DNA of 58,261 bases from an uncultured Verrucomicrobiota bacterium (GTDB taxonomy: Bacteria; Verrucomicrobiota; Verrucomicrobiia; Opitutales; Opitutaceae): NCBI GenBank assembly GCA_903856725.1, contig CAIOCT010000062.1, positions 1 through 58,261 of the forward strand. The letters are read 5' to 3'. Position 1 is the first letter of the stretch, and every line of letters starts with the position of its first letter. The translations under genes were made by a program, and so were the position numbers. Of the stretch, positions 51,241-58,261 are shown one piece after another. The notes beneath the pieces were generated by a model. That model was not told where the DNA came from and ran no database searches. It saw only the letters and a list, made by a program, of their open reading frames with translations.

Positions 51241-53804
51241 TGGCTACTAATTGCAAAGACTATGACTTTCTTCAGATCGAGCCGCATTGGCAATCTTTCT
51301 GGGATCAAACCAAAGCTTTTCGGGCCCCCCAGCCTTCGCCGCTGCCGAAATACTACATCCTCGATATGTTCCCCTATCCCTCGGGTGCGGGTTTACATAT
51401 TGGCCACCCCGAAGGCTACACCGCCACCGATATTCTCGCCCGCTATAAACGCGCCCGTGGCTTCAATGTTCTCCACCCAATCGGCTGGGATGCCTTTGGT
51501 CTGCCCGCCGAACAACATGCCGTTAAAACGGGCACCCACCCCGCCACTAATACCCAAAACAATATCACCAATTTTCGGCGCCAAATTAAAGCCTTGGGGT
51601 TTTCTTATGATTGGGACCGTGAAGTAGACACCACCGATCCAAAATATTTTCGTTGGACCCAGTGGATATTTTTACAGCTATTCAAAAAAGGCCTCGCTTA
51701 TGTCGACGAACGCCCGGTGTGGTGGTGCCCTGAATTGCGCACCGTGTTGGCCAATGAAGAAGTGGTTGACGGCAAATCAGAGGTGGGAAATTTCCCCGTT
51801 GAGCGACGCAACCTGCGCCAATGGGTCCTGCGGATCACAGCGTATGCCGAGCAACTGATCGACGGACTGAAGGACGTAGACTGGCCCGATTCCACCAAGC
51901 GCATGCAGGAGGCTTGGATTGGTCGCAGTGAAGGCGCCGAAATTTCCTTTGCCCTCGAAAATACGGCACTCGGGGCCCTAAAAGTTTTTACCACTCGCCC
52001 CGACACATTATTTGGCTGCACCTACATGGTCATCGCGCCGGAGCATCCCTTGGTCGATTCCCTGACAGCCCCCGCGCAACGCGACGCGGTCAAAGCTTAT
52101 CGCCTTAAAACCGCCAGCAAAAGCGATCTCGAACGGACTGATTTAGCCAAAGATAAAAGTGGAATCTTTAGCGGAAGCTATGCGATTAACCCGATCAACC
52201 AAGCGCGCGTCCCCATCTGGATCGCCGATTATGTGCTGATGGGCTATGGGACCGGCGCCATCATGGCCGTGCCTGCACACGATGACCGTGATCATGAATT
52301 CGCGGTTAAGTATGCTTTACCAATCATTCGCGTGATTGCGGCGACCGATGCCACAGCTGAGTTACCCTACACGGGCGACGGCTCGCTCATAAATTCGCCA
52401 GGCTATGATGGCCTCCCCTGGCCAGAGGCTAAACAAAAAATCACCGCAGCCCTAGCGGCCGGCGGGATTGGCCAGCGCACGATCAATTACAAATTACGCG
52501 ACTGGCTATTTTCTCGGCAGCGTTATTGGGGCGAACCCTTCCCCATCGCCTGGGTTAGCGCCACTGATTATCAACTCGCAGCCACCACCCGTCGCGATTT
52601 ACCCACGCAACCGGTCACCTTTCTCGAAGATGGGGTGGTCCATTATGCACTGCCCTTGCCCGATGCAGCGCTGCCCTTAACCTTGCCGGAGGTGCAGTCC
52701 TATCTCCCCAGCGGCACGGGCGAAAGCGCTTTGGCGAATGAAACTGCCTGGCTCCAAATTTGGCTCGAAGTTAATTCCGGCGCCTGTGTGCCCGCCAGCC
52801 AAAGCAAGCCCACGAACGGAATCTGGGTACGCGCGCGGCGCGAGACCAATACCATGCCTCAATGGGCAGGCTCATGCTGGTATTATTTACGTTACCTCGA
52901 TCCGAAAAATTCGGTAGCCCTGGCGAGCCCTGAGGCCTTGCACTATTGGGGCACGCCCGACCTTTATGTCGGTGGTGCAGAGCACGCCGTGCTGCATCTG
53001 CTGTACGCCCGTTTTTGGCACAAAGTACTTTTTGACTTGGGCGTGGTAACCGAAAGCGAACCATTCAAAAAACTTTTCCATCAAGGAATCATTCTCGGTG
53101 AAGATGGCGTCAAGATGTCGAAAAGCCGTGGTAATGTAGTTAATCCAGACGACATCATCGCCGCCTACGGTGCCGATTCGCTACGCATGTATCTCATGTT
53201 CCTAGGACCGCTCGAAGCGATGAAGCCGTGGAATCCGCAGGGCATCGAAGGCGTACATCGGTTCCTCCGCAAAGTCTGGCGTGAGTGCCTTAATGAAGAA
53301 GGTGGGCTCAATCCTCGCTTGAGCTCGGCTGCCACCCTAACCCCTGACGCCGAAAAATTACGGCACGAGACGATCAAAAAAGTGGGAGAAGATATTGATA
53401 ATCTGCGCTTCAACACCGCGATTTCTCAAATGATGATCCTCTTGAACGCACTCCAAAAAGAACCCGCGCTGCCCCTCGCTGCCATGCAGGATGTTCTGCG
53501 TTTATTAGCCCCCTTCGCGCCCCACCTCTCGGAAGAACTGTGGGCCCGCCTCGGAGGCACGAAATCGGTGATGACCGCCGGATGGCCTCCTTTCGACCCC
53601 GATAAACTCGTGGCCAATACCATTACCATTGTCTTACAGGTGAACGGAAAATATCGGGGTGACCTCACGGTGCCGATAGACACAAGTGAAGCTGAACTCC
53701 TCGGCTTAGCTTCTGCCCACCCCAAGGTGGCTGCACAAATTGCCGGCCAGGCGATCAAGCGATCGATTTACGTCAAAGGAAGGATACTTAATATATTGGT
53801 CTAG
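51222..53804 (+). CDS. leuS: Leucyl-tRNA synthetase
   Basis: About 860 residues from ATG 51222, which has a good Shine-Dalgarno AAGGA 8 bases ahead (51209-51213), rare in this window; ATG 51240 (MATNCKDYDF) is an alternative. Class I signatures: PSGAGLHIGHPEGY (HIGH) and DGVKMSKSRGNVVNP (KMSKS). The editing domain (TTRPDTLFGCTYMVIAPEHP, YGTGAIMAVPAHDDRD) is present. C-terminal anticodon-binding end ILQVNGKYRG-like. Length is typical. Divergent from htrA with overlapping 5' ends. Confidence 0.96.
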   Translation: MCGFYSMATNCKDYDFLQIEPHWQSFWDQTKAFRAPQPSPLPKYYILDMFPYPSGAGLHIGHPEGYTATDILARYKRARGFNVLHPIGWDAFGLPAEQHAVKTGTHPATNTQNNITNFRRQIKALGFSYDWDREVDTTDPKYFRWTQWIFLQLFKKGLAYVDERPVWWCPELRTVLANEEVVDGKSEVGNFPVERRNLRQWVLRITAYAEQLIDGLKDVDWPDSTKRMQEAWIGRSEGAEISFALENTALGALKVFTTRPDTLFGCTYMVIAPEHPLVDSLTAPAQRDAVKAYRLKTASKSDLERTDLAKDKSGIFSGSYAINPINQARVPIWIADYVLMGYGTGAIMAVPAHDDRDHEFAVKYALPIIRVIAATDATAELPYTGDGSLINSPGYDGLPWPEAKQKITAALAAGGIGQRTINYKLRDWLFSRQRYWGEPFPIAWVSATDYQLAATTRRDLPTQPVTFLEDGVVHYALPLPDAALPLTLPEVQSYLPSGTGESALANETAWLQIWLEVNSGACVPASQSKPTNGIWVRARRETNTMPQWAGSCWYYLRYLDPKNSVALASPEALHYWGTPDLYVGGAEHAVLHLLYARFWHKVLFDLGVVTESEPFKKLFHQGIILGEDGVKMSKSRGNVVNPDDIIAAYGADSLRMYLMFLGPLEAMKPWNPQGIEGVHRFLRKVWRECLNEEGGLNPRLSSAATLTPDAEKLRHETIKKVGEDIDNLRFNTAISQMMILLNALQKEPALPLAAMQDVLRLLAPFAPHLSEELWARLGGTKSVMTAGWPPFDPDKLVANTITIVLQVNGKYRGDLTVPIDTSEAELLGLASAHPKVAAQIAGQAIKRSIYVKGRILNILV

Positions 53805-54040
53805 AGACTGATAGACATGTAAATAGCTGATTTTAAAAAAACGGCTGTTCCTCACTTCTGGATGACATTGTGCGGGTTTCGCACGAAGGGATCGGCTTGC
53901 TGACTAACCCTATTGCAATTATGTTGTTATAGGCGAAAAGTAATTTTATACGAGATCAGTCTGTAGGTATATAACCCTAATTTCGGGGAATAATTGGCCG
54001 ATAGCTCATTGCTGGACCGTATCCGAAAAAAACACTCTCC
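53805..54040. other. Intergenic region before the exopolysaccharide locus
   Basis: 236 bp without genes. A small hairpin GTGCG-GGTTT-CGCAC lies near 53870. A weak sigma-70-like pair TTGCTG and TATGTT with a 17-bp spacer lies near 53898-53928, a possible promoter for the FecR gene. No strong terminator for leuS was seen. Confidence 0.35.
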
Positions 54041-54988
54041 ATGGTCAGAAAAATTACTGCGCTGCTCGTTTTTTGCCTAGCTACAATGATGACTGTAGCG
54101 GCGCCCGACTTGCCCGAAGGACAACCGAACTTGCGTAAGGGGCCAATCAGCAAAATTTATTTAGCAGAAATTAAGGGTAACACCCAAATTCAGAATAGTG
54201 GGAAAATTTATACGGCCCGCCAAGCGCTAGCCTTCAATGCCCCAGATAGCATTTTTATAACCAAGGAGGAGTCGCATGTTGCTGCTGTTTATTCCAACGG
54301 AACGGGGCTCTACATTGATCAGAACACGCGCGCAGAAATCCACCAATTTACGCAAGAGCCCTTCCTGCCAGCGCGCGACCCAGAGTCCGATCTCGTGCGA
54401 GAGCCATCCATCTCGCATACCGAAATCTACATCCGGTACGGCGTGGTTGGCATTTGCACGAGCCAGTTGGTGGCGGGCAGTTCGATGCACTATGTGACAC
54501 CCGACGCCCGAATCACCATTCGCGGCGGCCGACTCACGATCGAAAGTAATGCCACTGGGACTACCATCGACCTGCTCGAGGGCGATATCACCATTCATAA
54601 TAGCAGCAATACCGATCTCGGCAGTCAGCTGCTGCGTGCCGGCGAGCGTGCCTTTGTTCCCTCCGAGCAAAACGGCCCGAGCAGAAAAATAGCGATTAGC
54701 GCGATCCCCAAAGCAGACTTAAAGGTCGCTGATGATCGCACCACTCTTGCCTGCACCGCCAAAAAATCAGTCACCTTTGAGATGATTCAAAAAAAATCTC
54801 AACGCGGACTCGAAGACACTTCTGCCAATCCCGCCAGTACCAATGATGGCTCAGCTCCGGAGAACGCCACCAATGATGGGGCCGCCAATGATTCTAATAC
54901 TAATCAAGAGATCGTCGCCAAACCAACGGTCCCTAATCAATTACCGATCAACGTCGTTATTAGTCCTGATCGGCTGCCTGGTGGTTAA
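54041..54988 (+). CDS. FecR-domain exported protein
   Basis: 315 residues with a signal peptide (MVRKITALLVFCLATMMTVA). About residues 40-230 match a FecR-like beta domain (AEIKGNTQIQ, LYIDQNTRAEIHQF, SMHYVTPDARITIRGGRLTI, LLEGDITIHNS, LLRAGERAFVPS). A 45-residue Asn/Thr/Ala-rich linker lies near 255-300. FecR domains of this kind, without a sigma factor partner, occur in exopolysaccharide loci and may bind polymer or the cell envelope. It is first in the row FecR, barrel, Wza-like, Wzz-like. Confidence 0.8.
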   Translation: MVRKITALLVFCLATMMTVAAPDLPEGQPNLRKGPISKIYLAEIKGNTQIQNSGKIYTARQALAFNAPDSIFITKEESHVAAVYSNGTGLYIDQNTRAEIHQFTQEPFLPARDPESDLVREPSISHTEIYIRYGVVGICTSQLVAGSSMHYVTPDARITIRGGRLTIESNATGTTIDLLEGDITIHNSSNTDLGSQLLRAGERAFVPSEQNGPSRKIAISAIPKADLKVADDRTTLACTAKKSVTFEMIQKKSQRGLEDTSANPASTNDGSAPENATNDGAANDSNTNQEIVAKPTVPNQLPINVVISPDRLPGG

Positions 54989-54994
54989 GACCAC

Positions 54995-56128
54995 GTGCAG
55001 TACTTAGCTCCAACTCGTTGCTTTGCCATGATCGGCCTTGGGCTGGGCCTCGGGCTCGTGCGTAGTCATGCTTTGCTCAATGTGGATGGCACCCACAATC
55101 AATTCTTCACGTTCGGTAGCGTCACCTACGCTTATAACTCCAATCTCTTTGCCGAGGCCACTGGTCGTAGTGATACGAGCATCACGGCCTCAGCGGGCCT
55201 AGAGCTGAAGCGGCGAGCCGGCTTAATCGGAGTCAATTCCTCCTTCAAAATTGATTACGAACGTTTCGAGACCTATTCGGATGAGAATGCGTTCAAACCT
55301 GATTTTCATCTCGAGCTCAATAAAGCCAATGGCCGCACCACGGGCGCGCTGACCCTCCGAGCGTACCGCGAAACCCTTTCTGATAGCGCCGTAAACCTAC
55401 GCACGAGCGCCTGGAATCTTCCCATTGAGCTCAATCTCAAATACCCCATTAACGATAAATTTTACGCCACTTCAGAGACGACGTACTTGCAGCGTCGCTA
55501 TGCAGACACCACCGTCCTCCGCGATCTCACTGATTATACTGAAGGATTAGATTTTTTTTACGTCTATACTTCCAAACTGGATCTACTCGCTGGCTATCGA
55601 GTGCGTCTATCGCAAACGACGCAGGGTCATGATACCACCGATCATTGGTTCAATGTCGGCGCCACCGGTGGCCTGTTCACCAAACTGAACGGCACCTTAC
55701 GCCTTGGCTACCAAATCCGCGAAGCTGTGAGCGGCCGGGAAAACTTCACCCACTTTAATGCACTCGCAGCCTTAGGTTGGCCCCTCAGCCGCAAGATCCG
55801 CCTCAATGGACAGATCAGCCGCGATTTCAATACCATCGCCACCGGCGCATCGGTGGATAGTAGCAGTGTCAGCTTACAGGTCATTTATGGCTACTCGCGG
55901 AAATTAGAATTTGAGACTGGGCTCGCCTATGGTCGTAATCTCTTCCTGGGACAGATGGAGGCGCAACGCCAAGACAGTTTCGTCAGCGCAGATCTCGGGG
56001 CACGCTACAAATTCAATGAATACATAAGCGTCTCCGCAAGTTACACGGCCTTGCACAATTGGTCCTCGCTCGATTTTGCGGACTTCAAGCGTCAGGGTCT
56101 GTCCTTCAATTTTACGAGTCGCTTCTAA
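54995..56128 (+). CDS. Outer-membrane beta-barrel protein of the exopolysaccharide locus
   Basis: 377 residues from GTG 54995; ATG 55028 (MIGLGLGLGL) is an alternative. A hydrophobic signal is followed by about 340 residues of alternating strands (FTFGSVTYAYNSNLFAEA, RLGYQIREAVSGRENFTH, LEFETGLAYGRNLFLG) and the outer-membrane ending LSFNFTSRF. It resembles the BBP2-like outer-membrane beta-barrels seen with exopolysaccharide genes. Likely a polymer export or anchoring pore. It is 6 bp after the FecR gene. Confidence 0.75.
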   Translation: MQYLAPTRCFAMIGLGLGLGLVRSHALLNVDGTHNQFFTFGSVTYAYNSNLFAEATGRSDTSITASAGLELKRRAGLIGVNSSFKIDYERFETYSDENAFKPDFHLELNKANGRTTGALTLRAYRETLSDSAVNLRTSAWNLPIELNLKYPINDKFYATSETTYLQRRYADTTVLRDLTDYTEGLDFFYVYTSKLDLLAGYRVRLSQTTQGHDTTDHWFNVGATGGLFTKLNGTLRLGYQIREAVSGRENFTHFNALAALGWPLSRKIRLNGQISRDFNTIATGASVDSSSVSLQVIYGYSRKLEFETGLAYGRNLFLGQMEAQRQDSFVSADLGARYKFNEYISVSASYTALHNWSSLDFADFKRQGLSFNFTSRF

Positions 56129-56141
56129 CCCCGACCCTCTT

Positions 56142-56789
56142 TTGCAGCAATTAGCCCCAGTTCATTTTGCGCTCGATCGGCACTTCGGTTTTGCCCTGCT
56201 GGCTATTACGCTGACCTTCGCGTCACTGCCCTTGCAGGCCGAAAACGACAGCGCTGCCAGTAAAAAAAATTACACCCATACGCTAACCCTCGCCGACCGC
56301 CTGCGCATTGCAGTGTATCAAGAAGATGATTTAACCACGCTCGCCCGAATCGACGCGCGCGGGCATGTCAATTTACCCCTCCTCGGCGAAATCAGTCTCG
56401 GTGGTCTTACCGTGTCTGAAGCACAGCTAGTTGTTAAGAATGCCTACATCGAAGGCCGCTATCTGCGCAATCCCCAGGTGACGATCAGCGTGGAAGAATA
56501 CGCGATCCGCGAAGTTTCCGTCTCCGGACAGATTCGCAGCCCTGGACGCTATCAATTACCTAACGAGTCAACTTACACTCTTGCTGAACTTATCACCAAG
56601 GCCGGGGGCATTTCGGATCTGGGAAAAGGCAGCGCTGTATCCGTAACCCGCATATTACCGGACGGCTCAAAAAAAGTTTTTACGGTCGATGTTGATAGCA
56701 TCATCAAGGGCAAGACGGGGAGTAAATCCGACGATAATTTCCTCCTGCAAACCGGTGATAACGTATATGTGCCTGAGCGCCTAATCTGA
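56142..56789 (+). CDS. Polysaccharide export protein, Wza-like (Poly_export/SLBB)
   Basis: About 215 residues from TTG 56142; the frame extends to 56076 inside the previous gene. A signal peptide (HFGFALLAITLTFASLPLQA) lacks a lipobox cysteine, unlike E. coli Wza. A Poly_export domain follows (LADRLRIAVYQEDDLTTLAR, ARGHVNLPLLGEISLGGLTV) and an SLBB-like domain (VSVSGQIRSPGRYQLP, LAELITKAGGISDL, TGDNVYVPERLI). Forms the outer-membrane exit for exopolysaccharide. It lies 2 bp before the co-polymerase gene. Confidence 0.9.
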   Translation: MQQLAPVHFALDRHFGFALLAITLTFASLPLQAENDSAASKKNYTHTLTLADRLRIAVYQEDDLTTLARIDARGHVNLPLLGEISLGGLTVSEAQLVVKNAYIEGRYLRNPQVTISVEEYAIREVSVSGQIRSPGRYQLPNESTYTLAELITKAGGISDLGKGSAVSVTRILPDGSKKVFTVDVDSIIKGKTGSKSDDNFLLQTGDNVYVPERLI

Positions 56790-56791
56790 CT

Positions 56792-58261
56792 ATGGCCGCC
56801 CTCGACACACTCCCCACCACGAGCTCCGGCAAATCCGCCGCCAGCACGCTACACGGAAACGACAATCAAGTCGTCGAGAGGCGCACCGCGCGCGATTACT
56901 ACATCATTATTAGGGAACGGCTGTGGATCGCTCTCCCGATTGCCTTATTGGTCGCCCTGGGGCTCGGCTATTGGCAAGCGCAAGAGACCCCTTTGTATTC
57001 AAGTTCGGCGACCATCCAATTTGAACGTCCTGACCGCGTTGTCCTCAACGAGCAAGTCGTCGATAATTCCGTTCGCTCCGACGCAGATCTTAACACCTAC
57101 TTACAAATCCTGAACAGCGGCCGCTTGCGCACGATGACGGCCCAGTCCCTCACGCCGGAGGAAATTAAAATCCTCCAGCGGCCCTACTTGAAAGACCTCG
57201 TTCCAGGGAAAAATTTGCCGCCCGCCGCTGCTTTACTGGGCACAGTCTCGATTGCCTCGATTCGCAATAGTTACCTGATCAACCTCTCGGTCGTCAATCG
57301 CGACCCCGAAGGAGCCGCTCTTGTGGCTAATCGTTATGTTGAGCAGTTCATGCGCTACCTGATGCAAAATGTGGGCGGAAAAAATGAATTCGCCGTCGAG
57401 TACCTCCGCACGCGCGCCGAAGATCTTCGCAAGGAATCAGAACTAGCTGAGGTGCGGCTCCAAGATTATCGCCGTAAACACAACCTCGTCTCTCTTGATA
57501 ATAGTATCAATATTATCAGTGAACGCCTGCACGCAATCAATGCGACGCTCACCACGGCCCGTTTAGGCCGGCTGGATATCGAAACTTTACTGAGCCAAAT
57601 TACGCAGATGCAGCAGGCCAAAGGAAATTTATTGGAAGTGAGCTATATCTCAAGCTACGGGACTATCCCGGCTCTAAAAAATCAACTGGCCGAGCTGAGC
57701 CGCAACCAATCGAGACTCAATGAGCGTTACTTGGAACGTCACCCCAAGATGCTCGAACTCACGAATGCGATCGACGTGCTGACCGGTCAGCTTACCGCCA
57801 ACATCGCTCAATCGATTGCTGATTTACGTACCCAATATGTTAAATTGCAGGAGACGGAGACCGCCTATATCCAAGAATATCGCAATGCGGAGAAAGATCA
57901 GCTCAGGCTCGGTGATCTATCCGTTGAGTTCAAGAGCCTCGAGAACCAAGCGCAGGTGGCTAAATCCAACTACATCCAGATTTTGGATCGACTGAATCAG
58001 ACCACCACTTCGAAGAATCTAGAAAATATACCGGTTAAACCTCTCGATCGGGCAATACCCGCGAGCGCGCCATACACGCCCAATTTACGCAATATCATCA
58101 AGACGAGCATTGCTCTTGGTCTACTGGTATTCGCAGGCGTCGCGATTGGTCTTAGCTTTCTCGACGATCGGGTCAAAAGCGCCTGGGATATTGAAGGTTT
58201 CATTGGCGTTCATCTCCTCGGCATTATTCCCGAACTCACCAGTGTCCCCGATACTGATAAA
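56792..58261 (+). CDS. Wzz/GumC family polysaccharide co-polymerase (3' end beyond window)
   Basis: At least 490 residues, open to the window end. TM1 near residues 48-65 (WIALPIALLVALGLGYW) and TM2 near 434-455 (IALGLLVFAGVAIGLSFL), with a long coiled-coil region about 200-420 between. A Pro-rich segment before TM2 (PVKPLDRAIPASAPYTP) is the Wzz signature. The last residues HLLGIIPEL start the cytoplasmic part. In related loci this fuses to a tyrosine kinase, so the missing 3' end may encode one. It sets the chain length of an exported polysaccharide. Confidence 0.9.
   Translation, partial: MAALDTLPTTSSGKSAASTLHGNDNQVVERRTARDYYIIIRERLWIALPIALLVALGLGYWQAQETPLYSSSATIQFERPDRVVLNEQVVDNSVRSDADLNTYLQILNSGRLRTMTAQSLTPEEIKILQRPYLKDLVPGKNLPPAAALLGTVSIASIRNSYLINLSVVNRDPEGAALVANRYVEQFMRYLMQNVGGKNEFAVEYLRTRAEDLRKESELAEVRLQDYRRKHNLVSLDNSINIISERLHAINATLTTARLGRLDIETLLSQITQMQQAKGNLLEVSYISSYGTIPALKNQLAELSRNQSRLNERYLERHPKMLELTNAIDVLTGQLTANIAQSIADLRTQYVKLQETETAYIQEYRNAEKDQLRLGDLSVEFKSLENQAQVAKSNYIQILDRLNQTTTSKNLENIPVKPLDRAIPASAPYTPNLRNIIKTSIALGLLVFAGVAIGLSFLDDRVKSAWDIEGFIGVHLLGIIPELTSVPDTDK

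Noticed and set aside
53995-54020. A sigma-54-like promoter (TTGGC and TTGC) before the FecR gene
   Set aside because: The spacing between GG and GC is 13 bp where 10 is needed.
1-58261. Mobile elements, prophage genes, toxin-antitoxin pairs, defence genes or CRISPR repeats
   Set aside because: No transposase, integrase, phage, Cas or restriction motif was seen, and no regularly spaced repeats.

Overview
The window looks like a chromosomal segment of a Gram-negative member of the Verrucomicrobiota, most likely Opitutales/Opitutaceae-like. This is an inference from gene content and not a database match. The support is: outer-membrane functions (LptE, BamD-like TPR lipoprotein pathway, beta-barrels, Wza-type export), 'PVC-type' membrane-bound dehydrogenase/cytochrome c proteins, DUF1080 and ThuA domains, AraC regulators fused to a PAS domain, and start codons preceded by pyrimidine-rich stretches instead of Shine-Dalgarno motifs. 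I saw no IS elements, prophage, CRISPR array or origin, and there is one tRNA (Ser-GCT). No gap between genes exceeds about 275 bp.

Layout. 1-4.3 kb: an ABC importer of the NMT1/SsuABC/ThiXYZ type (lipoprotein cut by the window edge, permease, ATPase) with a metal-dependent amidohydrolase on the same strand and an amidase lying opposite between them. 4.4-7.4 kb: a manganese module (outer-membrane channel-like protein, MntH, UspA) divergent from mntR, with a perfect 9-4-9 palindrome between them. 7.5-10.2 kb: a two-domain Fe3+-type ABC permease and an EamA exporter; the matching solute-binding protein and ATPase lie at 18.6-21.3 kb. 10.2-18.6 kb: housekeeping and envelope genes (glmM, trpD, uppP, rpmF, plsX, fabH, a TPR lipoprotein-pathway protein, lptE, rpe), then hpt and tRNA-Ser.

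22.2-42.0 kb is the most distinctive part. A hypothetical protein and a PAS-AraC regulator precede a same-strand sugar-oxidation locus: cupin/phosphomannose isomerase-like protein, xylose-isomerase-like TIM barrel, Gfo/Idh/MocA dehydrogenase, a second TIM-barrel isomerase, a 1693-residue exported fusion (ThuA, SGNH-like, beta-propeller dehydrogenase, HEAT repeats, azurin-like copper domain), a 914-residue dehydrogenase-cytochrome c, a DUF1080 3-keto-glycoside hydrolase and a 1440-residue SGNH-dehydrogenase-HEAT-cytochrome c protein. I read it as periplasmic oxidation and cleavage of a glycoside with electrons passed to copper or heme carriers, and cytoplasmic isomerases and a dehydrogenase completing catabolism. 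The substrate is unknown.

42.0-53.8 kb: a class IV aminotransferase; a metK-ahcY operon with a clear terminator and a structured, attenuator-like leader; a free Hpt phosphotransfer protein and a DUF1573 protein; a uracil-DNA glycosylase family 4-like protein with no iron-sulfur cysteines; riboflavin synthase; an HtrA protease paired with a catalytically dead HtrA-like protein; and leuS. 54.0-58.3 kb: the start of an exopolysaccharide export locus (FecR-domain protein, beta-barrel, Wza-like exporter and a Wzz/GumC co-polymerase cut by the window end).
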